From the NCBI RefSeq assembly GCF_007860175.1, contig NZ_SJPX01000002.1, positions 1,364,001-1,428,000 of the forward strand: a stretch of 64,000 nt of DNA, read 5' to 3'. The stretch comes from Rubripirellula reticaptiva. Lineage in GTDB: Bacteria; Planctomycetota; Planctomycetia; Pirellulales; Pirellulaceae. Under the pieces are notes generated by a model. It was given only the letters and a program-made list of their open reading frames with translations. It was not told the DNA's origin and searched no databases. The first letter of the stretch is position 1; every line of letters starts with the position of its first letter. Positions 17,780-26,606 of the stretch are shown here, one piece after another. The position numbers were made by a program, and so were the translations under genes.

Positions 17780-20284
17780 ATGATGATGACCAAACGAAGT
17801 TTTGTTGGCTGGCTGTGTCTCGCATTGGCGATGGTTTTCAACGACGGCGGCGTGAAGGCAGCCGAAGTCATCCCGTTTGATTTGGTTACTCCTAAGATGA
17901 CCGACCAACCGGCGGGGCCCGGCCGGCGAGTGCGGCAGACATCACCAGAGTATCAAGGCACCGACGTTCACCACGCACTGTACTTACCACCTGACTGGAC
18001 ACCGCTAGGTTCACTGCCTGTGATCGTCGAGTACACCGGCAACCAATGGGCCCAGTGCAATTCGACCGGCAAAACCGAAGATGCCAACTTAGGTTACGGC
18101 ATCAGCGGCGGACGCGGATTCATTTGGGTTTCAATGCCGTACATCGACGTGGGCCGGAAACAAAACTGCTCGTTTTGGTGGGGCGATCGCCAAGCAACGG
18201 TGGACTACTGCAAGAAGAACGTACCCCGGATCTGCGAACAGTTTGGTGGCGACCCTGACAACGTCTTCGTCTGTGGATTTTCGCGCGGGGCAATTGCAAC
18301 CAGCTACATCGGACTCGCAGACGATGAGATCGCGTCGCTTTGGAAGGGCGCGTTGACGCACGATCATTTCGACGGCCAAAAACCATGGAACTATGCCGAC
18401 AGTGATCGAGCCTCGGCACTGACGCGTCTGTCTCGGTTGAACGGACGCCCCGTATTGGTTTGTGGAACGGCAGCGAGTCAAGTGCGAGATAGCTATTTAA
18501 ATAAACATCAAAACCTAGCCCAGTTTTCATTTCTGCAGGTTCCGACGAGTGAAATTTTTGACATCCCAGAAGGCGACGTTGTCCATCCGCACACCGATCG
18601 GTGGATGCACAAGCCAAGCGTCTATCGCGACCAAGTGAGAGACTGGATCGCCAACGTTTGTGACGCCCAAGCAACCGTCAACTCCACAACCGTCAACTCA
18701 ACAACCGACTTCCAATACGCCTCGTGGAATCAAGGACCCGGTGCCGGAGCCGATTTCCGAATGCTTGGTGAGCGAGCGCCGACGACATGGAGTGCCGTTC
18801 GCAATGAGCACGTGCGTTGGCGAAAGAGCCTGCCCGAGACCGGCCAAAGCAGTGTCATCACCTGGGAAGATCGCCTTTTTTTCACAACGATGGCGCCGGT
18901 CAACAGTGACAGCGAATTGGGCCGCGACGTGATCGCTTGGTGCTGTGACTTGGACACGGGGGATACTGTTTGGAAACGCAGAATCGCTGGCACTAGTGTG
19001 CTGCAGCTTTCAGGATGCTTCAGCGACAGCAGTTCGCCGCCTGCGGTCACAGACGGCAGGACCGTTTGCTTTTTCAATGCATCGGGCGCGATCACGGCAT
19101 TCGATCTGGACGGCAACTTGCGATGGACACGTGATGTGATGCCGGTTGGTCGCTCGCAACCGGTGCTGGTGGACGGGACCGTTGTATTCATCCGCCAGCA
19201 CTACATGCCCGACGATCACGGGCATTTCACGCACGATCATGTCGACGCGTTAAGACCACTGTGGACACAATTGCAGGCGATCGATTTGAAAACGGGCGTG
19301 GACCGCTGGTCTTCAAAATGCGGCGTCAACATGGGCAGTGTTCCGCTGCTTCAGACTCGCCTGGATGGGCGGCAAGTGTTTGTCGTCGGTCGCGGCGGCG
19401 GTCACTCACCGCCTGAGAAACCCGAAGGCATTTCGATGGTTGATGCTCATGATGGTTCGACACTGTGGACCTTGCCACTGCCCGAATTCATGAGCACTCA
19501 GACATTCCCGGTGATCAAAGACGAGGTGCTTGTGTTTCATCGCGACGAACACCTCTGGATAAACGCGATGACCGGCGAGATCAACCGCCGAGTATCGATC
19601 CTGCGTGACGTTCAAGTCGTCCAACACACCGATGACCGGTGGACCACTGGCACCGAATCGCTTGATGACGCGGATGTGCAGCGGGGCATCATCCAGCAAT
19701 CCAATTTGTTCGTTGGCAAGTACCACTACTTTCGCAGCTATACCCAGCCCTGGATTGGCCGCGTGGATTGCGAGGATGGTTCGGTCGAATACTTACAGTT
19801 GCCGGTGCAAATGTTGCCAGGCGATCGTCGCACCAACGACCGTTTGCTATGGAGCGATCAAGACATGGATCCGGCGCTCGTCAAACAATTGCTAGACGCG
19901 AACCGAAAGAAACCGAAACGACTTCCGATCACCCAGTGGGCGTTCGCCCCCAACAACATGCTAAACAGCCGAGGGCATCGAGTGATGGGCGACGCACGGT
20001 CCCAAGGAAACGGATGGGGACATCATGCCTCGCAAATTCCAACCGTCATCGGCAAGTCCCTGTACGTTCCCACAATGGCGGGTACGGTTTATGTGATCGA
20101 TTGGAATGCCGATCAATTCGACGAAAAGGCAATCACTGCGATCAACGACCTGGGACCACCGGGGAAAGCTTGGAACCGAGCCAGCTTGACCAGTGCTGGC
20201 GGGCGTTTGTTTGCACACACGATTTCCGAGCTATTGTGCCTTGAAGCTTCCGAGACCGAACCAACCTCAAACTCAGCCGATTGA
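17780..20284 (+). CDS. Exported alpha/beta hydrolase fused to a PQQ-like beta-propeller
   Basis: An 834-residue product. After a signal peptide (SFVGWLCLALAMVFNDGGVKA), residues about 50-290 form an alpha/beta-hydrolase domain with LPVIVEYTGN and a nucleophile elbow GFSRGA. A short Ser/Thr-rich linker, made by a 15-bp DNA duplication (18674-18703), leads to a C-terminal PQQ/WD40-like propeller from about residue 330, with blades such as WCCDLDTGDTVWKRR, ITAFDLDGNLRWT and AIDLKTGVDRWSS. True PQQ quinoprotein residues are not evident, so it is likely a structural or carbohydrate-binding propeller. A GGGG sequence nine bases before the ATG at 17780 supports this start; a TTG frame is open from 17699. 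It follows the sulfatase by 94 bases. Confidence 0.8.
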   Translation: MMMTKRSFVGWLCLALAMVFNDGGVKAAEVIPFDLVTPKMTDQPAGPGRRVRQTSPEYQGTDVHHALYLPPDWTPLGSLPVIVEYTGNQWAQCNSTGKTEDANLGYGISGGRGFIWVSMPYIDVGRKQNCSFWWGDRQATVDYCKKNVPRICEQFGGDPDNVFVCGFSRGAIATSYIGLADDEIASLWKGALTHDHFDGQKPWNYADSDRASALTRLSRLNGRPVLVCGTAASQVRDSYLNKHQNLAQFSFLQVPTSEIFDIPEGDVVHPHTDRWMHKPSVYRDQVRDWIANVCDAQATVNSTTVNSTTDFQYASWNQGPGAGADFRMLGERAPTTWSAVRNEHVRWRKSLPETGQSSVITWEDRLFFTTMAPVNSDSELGRDVIAWCCDLDTGDTVWKRRIAGTSVLQLSGCFSDSSSPPAVTDGRTVCFFNASGAITAFDLDGNLRWTRDVMPVGRSQPVLVDGTVVFIRQHYMPDDHGHFTHDHVDALRPLWTQLQAIDLKTGVDRWSSKCGVNMGSVPLLQTRLDGRQVFVVGRGGGHSPPEKPEGISMVDAHDGSTLWTLPLPEFMSTQTFPVIKDEVLVFHRDEHLWINAMTGEINRRVSILRDVQVVQHTDDRWTTGTESLDDADVQRGIIQQSNLFVGKYHYFRSYTQPWIGRVDCEDGSVEYLQLPVQMLPGDRRTNDRLLWSDQDMDPALVKQLLDANRKKPKRLPITQWAFAPNNMLNSRGHRVMGDARSQGNGWGHHASQIPTVIGKSLYVPTMAGTVYVIDWNADQFDEKAITAINDLGPPGKAWNRASLTSAGGRLFAHTISELLCLEASETEPTSNSAD
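18674..18703 (+). repeat. 15-bp in-frame duplication in the hydrolase-propeller linker
   Basis: Two copies of ACCGTCAACTCMACA lie head to tail and encode the repeated pentapeptide TVNST between the hydrolase and the propeller domains. One base differs between the copies. Confidence 0.7.
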
Positions 20285-20343
20285 CTCCGTTACAATCAGG
20301 CGTGATCTGCTGTTCGCGTTTTTCCGCTGGTGAGGCTGAGACG

Positions 20344-22182
20344 ATGTTTCGTGGTTTGGTGATCGGTTTTGTGTGTTTGTTGGCAAGTACATTGGCGACG
20401 GCTGAACCGCCGGTGCGAGATTCACTGACCTACGCCAATGTCCCGAGTGGTTCGATCACTTACGTCGTCACGATGCAAGTCGGCCGGGGCAACGGAGCGG
20501 AGTTCTACAAGGGCAGGCTGGCCTATGACGTTGGGGATGCCGGGCGCTGGCAGGTGACTGGTAGTCTGCAACGGGACTTCGAAGCGGCATCCAAATCAGG
20601 CGTTCCGCGGCAGGCTCGGCCGATCGGCCCGTTGTTCACAAACAGCCTACTAGACCTGGTTTCGCACGCCAGCACTCGTTTTGAAATCACGTCTGTTGGA
20701 AAAGTGATTTCGACTTCATCCGAAGAGCAGATAAAGCTGTTGCTTGGTGATTACTTGCTGTGGGCGATTTGGCCGCTCGGCGAGAACGGTCAATCCAAAT
20801 GGGGTAGTTCAGAACCGATCTTGGTGCAACAAATCAGTCACGATTCACGTTTTCCTAGCAGCATTCGGTCGAGCTTCGGTCCCAATTATCCTCGCTCGGG
20901 CATGTCCATGTTCGACCGCGAGCGGCTATCAGCCAGCATTGAGACAACCAACTACCGAATCACGGGTACCGACGGCCCAATCACGAATATCGAACAAACC
21001 TATGAATTGAAAGCCAACAGTACCGACCCTCCGCTGACGCTTTCAGGCAAAGGAAGCGGTAAGTTCGATCGTCGACGCGGCGTATTTGTCGAATTGGAAT
21101 GGACACGTGAAGTGGTCAGCAACCGCAGCGGCGCCGAAGTCCGATTGCCGGTCACAATATCACTAAAACGCGAAATGGATTTTGGGTTGGCGCCGCTAAC
21201 GGCCAAAGAAAAAGCAGCCATTGCGAGACAAAAAGCCGAAGCCGAATCGTTTGCGAAAACGCCCGAAGGAAAAGCCAAGGCTGCCGAAAATGAAAAACGG
21301 ATGGCCGAAGAACGAGCGAGGCGAGACAAGTCACTCGCCGAAGCAAAAATGCGAAGCGAAACTCGCAAACAAGAGCGTGAAGCCGAATTGTCCGCCCCGT
21401 TTGATGCGGCCGATCGCAAAGCATGGATAGCCACGTTCGATGCTGGACATGAATACGGTGACGGGGCACAACTATATGGCAAGCTGAACAGCAAATCGGA
21501 TCGCAACGATCCCGAACTGGGAAAAGCAATCTACGAATTCGCAAACCGGATGGGCGGCGGTTCGCTGCCGACTATGTTTTTTGATCTGGCGGCCAAATTT
21601 GATCCGGACTTTGCCAAAGTGGTGACGCTTCGAAAGGCTTACGCCAACTCGCACACATCGCTGGACGATATGGGAACCCCGTTGGATTCGGGCAACGATC
21701 TTAGTAAGGGACAAGTCGTGGCGGTCAAGCAAAAACACAGCGATGACTATCGAGCCAAGTTCGTCGTCTCGGCTGATGCCGAAGGATTCGTGATTGTCCA
21801 ACCGATCGATTCGAAACCGGTGGGCGAAGGCCGCATTGAACGGGTACCCGCTTCGAGCGTGCGCCTTGCGTCACCTAAAGTGACCAAGTACTTGCCTGCG
21901 GATCAGCGTGGAACGGCGACGGCAACTCCGGAACGCATGACAACAGCACCCATGGTGAAAGAATCTTCGGCCGAGTTGAAACTCAAGACTTGGATGGACA
22001 AGACAGGACGCTACTCGATCACCGCATCGTTCGTGTCGTTAGAAAAAGATGTCGTGCGATTAAAAAAGACCGACGGCACGACAATCGACATTGCGATCGA
22101 AAAGCTAAGCGATCCCGACGCTAAGGCAGCACGCGACTTTGCCGTCGATGCCGCCAATCCCTTTGAAGTCGTTCAGCCTTAA
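20344..22182 (+). CDS. Exported SHD1-domain protein of unknown function
   Basis: A 612-residue product with a signal peptide (FRGLVIGFVCLLASTLATA). Residues about 25-290 are an all-beta-looking region I do not recognise. Residues 290-365 are a charged, Ala/Lys/Glu-rich helix (KEKAAIARQKAEAES), probably a coiled coil. Near the C-terminus is an SHD1 (SLA1 homology 1) module from about residue 545: WMDKTGRYSITASFVSL then VVRLKKTDGTTIDIAIEKLS. SHD1 modules are frequent in planctomycete exported proteins and their ligand is unknown. The ATG at 20344 is preceded by GAGG and starts the signal peptide; the TTG at 20281 overlaps the previous stop. The gene probably belongs to the same transcript as the hydrolase-propeller gene. 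Confidence 0.75.
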   Translation: MFRGLVIGFVCLLASTLATAEPPVRDSLTYANVPSGSITYVVTMQVGRGNGAEFYKGRLAYDVGDAGRWQVTGSLQRDFEAASKSGVPRQARPIGPLFTNSLLDLVSHASTRFEITSVGKVISTSSEEQIKLLLGDYLLWAIWPLGENGQSKWGSSEPILVQQISHDSRFPSSIRSSFGPNYPRSGMSMFDRERLSASIETTNYRITGTDGPITNIEQTYELKANSTDPPLTLSGKGSGKFDRRRGVFVELEWTREVVSNRSGAEVRLPVTISLKREMDFGLAPLTAKEKAAIARQKAEAESFAKTPEGKAKAAENEKRMAEERARRDKSLAEAKMRSETRKQEREAELSAPFDAADRKAWIATFDAGHEYGDGAQLYGKLNSKSDRNDPELGKAIYEFANRMGGGSLPTMFFDLAAKFDPDFAKVVTLRKAYANSHTSLDDMGTPLDSGNDLSKGQVVAVKQKHSDDYRAKFVVSADAEGFVIVQPIDSKPVGEGRIERVPASSVRLASPKVTKYLPADQRGTATATPERMTTAPMVKESSAELKLKTWMDKTGRYSITASFVSLEKDVVRLKKTDGTTIDIAIEKLSDPDAKAARDFAVDAANPFEVVQP

Positions 22183-22196
22183 CGATCGAGCGTCAA

Positions 22197-23003
22197 TCAA
22201 CCAAACAGAACTTCATCGGTTGGCTGTTTACCGGTGTCCGTCCGCGCGGAGTAGAGCTTCAGTTTTTGCAAAATTGCGAGTGTCGCAAAGGCAGGATTCG
22301 TGGTCGAGTAACGTTTCCACAATCGACCTGGCTCGCGAGACAAACGGAAGAACCATTCCAAACCATTTCGCTGCATCCACGGCGGCGCTTGTTCAAGCAT
22401 GCCTGCATGAAATGCAAACGCAGCTCCGACGGCAACGAGAGGCATCGAAACACGATCACGCATCTCGTAAGCGAACACTTCTTGGCGCGGGCAACCGAGA
22501 CCGACAAAGCAAATCCCGGCACCGCTGGTATTGATTTTATCAGCAAGCTCGTCTCGCTCGGTCGTTGATAGAGTCCGGAAACGTGATGCTTGCTTGCCGG
22601 CGATCACCAGGCCCGGGTACTTCTCGCAAAGCTTTTCGGCGAACTGATCAAGCATTTCCTGCGTGGCACCGAACAGAAAAATCGAAACACCGCTTTTTGC
22701 TGCCGCTTCGCACAGACGTAGCGTCAATTCGGGACCATAAACACGATCCGACAAATTGGCTTTGTGCAATTTGTTGAGTGCCCAACGCACTGGTTGCCCA
22801 TCAGGACACACCAAGTCGAACTGGTTCAATCGATACTTGTGCTGTGAATCGCTGACACCCGTCATCACACCATGAACGGCGAGCGCTGTCACCGACATAG
22901 ACTGGCGGGCTTTGCCAGCATCGATAATTTTGGTGACGGCCGCTTCGTAATCGATAGCGTTAACGTTGATTCCGACGACACTTCGTTTGCCGAGATCGAT
23001 CAT
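22197..23003 (-). CDS. WecG/TagA/CpsF-family glycosyltransferase
   Basis: A 268-residue GT26 protein. Signature stretches are LDLVCPDGQPVRW-like (FDLVCPDGQPVRW), DRVYGPELT, IFLFGATQEML and CFVGLGCPRQEVFAYEM, the last being the family's strongest motif. GT26 enzymes add the second sugar (N-acetylmannosamine or its uronic acid) to a lipid-linked GlcNAc, so this one probably extends the glycan started by the sugar transferase at 25281. It is the last gene of the leftward polysaccharide operon, 17 bases after the deacetylase gene, and converges on the SHD1 gene with a 14-base gap and no visible terminator. Confidence 0.9.
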   Translation of the reverse strand: MIDLGKRSVVGINVNAIDYEAAVTKIIDAGKARQSMSVTALAVHGVMTGVSDSQHKYRLNQFDLVCPDGQPVRWALNKLHKANLSDRVYGPELTLRLCEAAAKSGVSIFLFGATQEMLDQFAEKLCEKYPGLVIAGKQASRFRTLSTTERDELADKINTSGAGICFVGLGCPRQEVFAYEMRDRVSMPLVAVGAAFAFHAGMLEQAPPWMQRNGLEWFFRLSREPGRLWKRYSTTNPAFATLAILQKLKLYSARTDTGKQPTDEVLFG

Positions 23004-23020
23004 GCTGAACTGACTCTTGA

Positions 23021-24052
23021 TTAAACCGCGGATGCGATTTTAGGGGATGGAATGGTTTGGTCTTCAGCCGACGCGATCGCGGTACCGACGTTGGGGTCTG
23101 TCGCCTTGAGCTGGTCGATCATCAATCGCACATCGAAGGAATCGGCATACAGTTTCAGCCCCCAACGTACGATCGCAAGCTTGTCCTTCCGCGACATGTT
23201 CATCGCCGGAAAGTAAGCCATGTCGGAATCGTCTTCTTGTCCCATGAAATCTGGCGGATGCAGCAGCAGCGAGGGTGGCGTTCGAGTCAGCTTGCACATT
23301 CGGATCGCCAATCGCAAATACGATTTAGCGGCCAATGTCGAAAAGCTTGCCAAGTACGTGAAGTAGCTGAAATGGATCGGGGTTCGAGTGATCGGCATCA
23401 CCGTGACCGGCATTTCCCAAAGCTGAGACTCGTCGACGGTTCGTTGGAACGGACGGTTGGGCTGAAGCAGCGATGAGAATCCGCCGTATAACTTCTTTGC
23501 CTTTTCGCGCTGTTCGCCTTTCAAGTCACTTTTGATCAAGAAGACCATTCTCGCAATCGGTGCGATCGATGTTGGAAAAATGGATGCGTCGTAAACGTAA
23601 TGATTGTTTGCAAGCACGCGCAAAACTTCGTCCGGGCAACTGAATCCAGGCCCGCGGAATCCCATCGGCACGCGTCCCGTTGCGGCCACGATTCGGCGAT
23701 GGGTGGTCTCGATTTCCGCAGCGATTTCGGCCGCATCCATCGTGTGCATCCACGGCAGGTGGTTCAATGAGTGATTGGCCGGTTCCCAAGCTCGCAGGGC
23801 CGAAAACCCCTTGATCGCGTCCGCTTCGTTCGTTCCTTCGGATGCATCGTCATCGTCGCAAACACCGGCCAAATCGCGGCCGACAACAAAAACGGTCAAC
23901 GGCAAATCCAGCTCGCCGAGCACATCAACCATTCGGTCAACCACCAGGGGAAGGTACCCCGGCCGCTGAGCCCAATCAGGTCGCCCCGCGGCACGCAGAT
24001 ACGCCCACTTGTTGTCCAGGTCCAGCGATAGACTTGCCAATGGGCGCGTCAT
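23021..24052 (-). CDS. Polysaccharide deacetylase family protein
   Basis: A 343-residue NodB-homology (CE4) protein. The first metal motif reads SLDLDNKW (DLD in place of the usual DDG), the second is HSLNH, both with the expected metal ligands, and RGPGF matches the third motif. No signal peptide, so it is cytoplasmic and probably trims N-acetyl groups from a lipid-linked intermediate or nucleotide-linked sugar. The ATG overlaps the GT4 stop by four bases. The changed first motif is seen in other cytoplasmic polysaccharide-cluster members, so activity is likely but not certain. Confidence 0.8.
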   Translation of the reverse strand: MTRPLASLSLDLDNKWAYLRAAGRPDWAQRPGYLPLVVDRMVDVLGELDLPLTVFVVGRDLAGVCDDDDASEGTNEADAIKGFSALRAWEPANHSLNHLPWMHTMDAAEIAAEIETTHRRIVAATGRVPMGFRGPGFSCPDEVLRVLANNHYVYDASIFPTSIAPIARMVFLIKSDLKGEQREKAKKLYGGFSSLLQPNRPFQRTVDESQLWEMPVTVMPITRTPIHFSYFTYLASFSTLAAKSYLRLAIRMCKLTRTPPSLLLHPPDFMGQEDDSDMAYFPAMNMSRKDKLAIVRWGLKLYADSFDVRLMIDQLKATDPNVGTAIASAEDQTIPSPKIASAV

Positions 24053-25275
24053 GATTTGCTTGTCTCTGAATCGGTGGTCCGGTTGGAATTTAAGACATAT
24101 CGAACGGCTTCAAGGGCACCCGATGCGGCCCACCGTGGCGTTCGATTGGCGACGGAATCTCGAGACGCCTGTCGCATCTTGCTGATCAGTTTAGCTGAAC
24201 ATTCAAAGTACTGATCAAGCGACTTGTCCAAGTCGCCCGCAATCGTCGGGTCATATCGCCAACCATTGACGCCGTCCTGAATCAACGTCGTGACGGCTTG
24301 CGCATGAACGCTGCCAATGACTGGCACACCAGCGTTAAGTGCCTCGTTAACGACCAACATCCATTCATCGGCCAAAGTTGCTGCGATCAGACAACCACAG
24401 TCTTTCATTTCATGAGCGAGATCAGATGGCGAGATGTTCCCTAACACCTTGATCAGCAGATTCGCAGGAACATCGTGCTCTTCGACAGCGGACCGCAAGG
24501 GACCGTCACCAGCGAACACCAATTCAATCATCTGCTCTTTGCGAGCGACGGCGTATTTGGCAACTTGTTGGATCAAAGGCAATACGCCTTTTCGTTCGCT
24601 AAGTTGCCCGACAACCAACAGGCGAGGGCGAGTCGTCGCATCAACTCGCTCAACTGGGCCATTGTATTGGGTTCGGTCGTCGGCGGCGTACGGCAACGGG
24701 AACAGCTTTGGTTCTGGAACACCGACTTGTCGCAGATACTTTTTACAAGACGGCCCGTTGAAAGTGATCGCATCGGCGCGATCGATCAACCACCGGCGAA
24801 CCATTTGCCGCAAAGGACCGCGTCCCTGTTCGGTTCGCTCACTCATGTAAGTGCAAAGCACCAGTTTCGTGTCGGGATAGCGGCGACAGTATCTTGCCGC
24901 ACCGACTGAACGAGCGCCAAGTTCCAACGACATCACAACGTCAGGATTCAGTTTACGAAGCTGAGCGGTCGTGTCGTAAGGGAAATGGACAAACAACGGA
25001 TCGTCGAAGCCTGCTTCGCGGTGCCGCCATTTTCGCCGAAAGGTTACCGTCTTTTGAACACGAACGTCCAAGCCCGTCCAGTCCGGCTTGAAGTCTCGGT
25101 TGGGTTCAATGGGAGTGCTGAGCAACACATGAAAATCGCGAATCGATGAAGCCAAAGATTGCAGAACTCGAACTTGATAAAGCGGGATGTAGTGCGTCAA
25201 AAACACAACCCGCGCATCGATGAGCGAATCAACGGAAACGCTTTCTTCAGTAGTACGATCTTCGGTCAACGTCAC
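24049..25275 (-). CDS. Glycosyltransferase family 4 protein
   Basis: A 408-residue GT4-type enzyme. The C-terminal Rossmann domain has RLLVVGQLSERKGVLPLI at about residue 220, LVFAGDGPLRS, and EALNAGVPVIGS, where the E-x7-E-like region contacts the nucleotide sugar. The N-terminal domain carries FLTHYIPLYQVRVL. Start is GTG at 25275, with a GGGAG sequence upstream and only five bases from the preceding sugar transferase stop; there is no better in-frame ATG nearby. Role: adds one sugar of the repeat unit; specificity unknown. Confidence 0.88.
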   Translation of the reverse strand: MTLTEDRTTEESVSVDSLIDARVVFLTHYIPLYQVRVLQSLASSIRDFHVLLSTPIEPNRDFKPDWTGLDVRVQKTVTFRRKWRHREAGFDDPLFVHFPYDTTAQLRKLNPDVVMSLELGARSVGAARYCRRYPDTKLVLCTYMSERTEQGRGPLRQMVRRWLIDRADAITFNGPSCKKYLRQVGVPEPKLFPLPYAADDRTQYNGPVERVDATTRPRLLVVGQLSERKGVLPLIQQVAKYAVARKEQMIELVFAGDGPLRSAVEEHDVPANLLIKVLGNISPSDLAHEMKDCGCLIAATLADEWMLVVNEALNAGVPVIGSVHAQAVTTLIQDGVNGWRYDPTIAGDLDKSLDQYFECSAKLISKMRQASRDSVANRTPRWAASGALEAVRYVLNSNRTTDSETSKS

Positions 25276-25280
25276 GATCC

Positions 25281-26540
25281 CTATTCGCTCCCGCGCCCAA
25301 GAATAGGAACCTTAATGGTTTGGAAGATCAGACGAGCGTCTTCGACGACGCCGAATGTACTGAGGTATCGCAGATCAAGTCGCATCCAGTCGTCGAACGA
25401 CTTGATGTTGGCTTTGTTAACTTGCCAGTAACAGGTCATGCCGGGACGCAGATCCAAACGGCGGCGATGCCAGCCTGCGCAAGCGCGGCTTTCCTGCCAT
25501 GGCAGTGGACGTGGACCGACCAATGACATGTCGCCCTTTAGCACGTTCCAAAGTTGTGGCAATTCATCAATGCAACTGCGACGCAAAAAACGGCCCACAT
25601 TTGTGATACGAGGGTCATGCTTGATCTTGAACGCTGGCCCGTCACGATGACTCTGGTGACGCAGTTCGGCTTGTCGTTTTTCAGCGTCAACAACCATAGT
25701 GCGAAGTTTGTAGATCGTGAACGGCCTGCCATGCATGCCTTCGCGAGTCTGCTTGAACAATGGCGAACCACCGTCGTCCATTCGGATCTTTAGCATTGCG
25801 GCCGCGATCACGGGGCTGAGAACAACCAATCCGACCGAAGCTCCAACGACATCGAACGCGCGCTTGCTGAACATCCGAAGGCGGGGAAGATCCATCATCG
25901 GTTCTTCGCTGGCGATCATTGCCATCGCAGCGGGCCCACCCGAGACCGTCAGTTCACCCGAGATTCCGGCTTCTTGATGGGTAGGTTCGTCGACGCGATG
26001 GTGAGGCGTGGATTGCCACGGCGAACGACCTACGTCGATGCGAGATTGCTGGTCGTTCGGGCCCGACTGATCTTGGGGGCCAAAACCGTCTGGATCATGA
26101 ACCTTCAAGTCCATTTCAACATGCAAATGATTCGTCTGCATGACACCGGCTAGTCGGTCCATCGCAGAGCGACCGCCCATCTCAGACGTGTCCACTAACA
26201 GAATGCCCACGACACCTTGACTGAGCATTCCTTTTTGGTCCGTCATCCGCAGATTGCGATGCAGCAAACGCAGCATTTTTCGCAACTGGGCACGTCGCTG
26301 GCGATTGCCGATCAATTTGACCGTGATGATGCAAAACGGGATCGAACGCCGCGTCGCACGAATCCGCTCGCGTGCGAGCTCACGGTTGAAATGAGTCTCG
26401 CTAAGCAATAACGCATCACGAACGCCGATGGTCGACACTCGCTGTCTCAAGTCGTCAATCAATGCTCCAAGCACTTGCGTAAACTCTGTTGAGATCGACG
26501 CTGTCGCGAAAGCCCCGCGACAGGCATCAAAGTGGGGCAA
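25281..26540 (-). CDS. Polyprenyl-phosphate sugar transferase with N-terminal degenerate GGDEF-like domain
   Basis: A 419-residue protein. Residues about 215-415 are a Bac_transf (WcaJ/PglC-type) phosphoglycosyl transferase: SKRAFDVVGASVG, a reentrant hydrophobic segment, PLFKQTREG, FTIYKLRTM, RFLRRSCIDELPQLWNVL and MSLVGPRPLP. It should load the first sugar onto undecaprenyl phosphate. Residues about 40-160 look like a GGDEF fold that has lost its signature: FNRELARERIRATRR and LRMTDQKGMLSQGVVGILL align by eye with the start of a GGDEF domain and the segment around GGDEF. The start appears to be TTG at 26540: no ATG or GTG lies between it and the upstream stop. It follows Wzz by 66 bases. 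Confidence 0.88.
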   Translation of the reverse strand: MPHFDACRGAFATASISTEFTQVLGALIDDLRQRVSTIGVRDALLLSETHFNRELARERIRATRRSIPFCIITVKLIGNRQRRAQLRKMLRLLHRNLRMTDQKGMLSQGVVGILLVDTSEMGGRSAMDRLAGVMQTNHLHVEMDLKVHDPDGFGPQDQSGPNDQQSRIDVGRSPWQSTPHHRVDEPTHQEAGISGELTVSGGPAAMAMIASEEPMMDLPRLRMFSKRAFDVVGASVGLVVLSPVIAAAMLKIRMDDGGSPLFKQTREGMHGRPFTIYKLRTMVVDAEKRQAELRHQSHRDGPAFKIKHDPRITNVGRFLRRSCIDELPQLWNVLKGDMSLVGPRPLPWQESRACAGWHRRRLDLRPGMTCYWQVNKANIKSFDDWMRLDLRYLSTFGVVEDARLIFQTIKVPILGRGSE

Positions 26541-26606
26541 GACACGCCCGCTGTTGTAGCGAACGCGGGCTCTTATGGGGGGGTACTTAGTTAAAAATAG
26601 TCGGAT

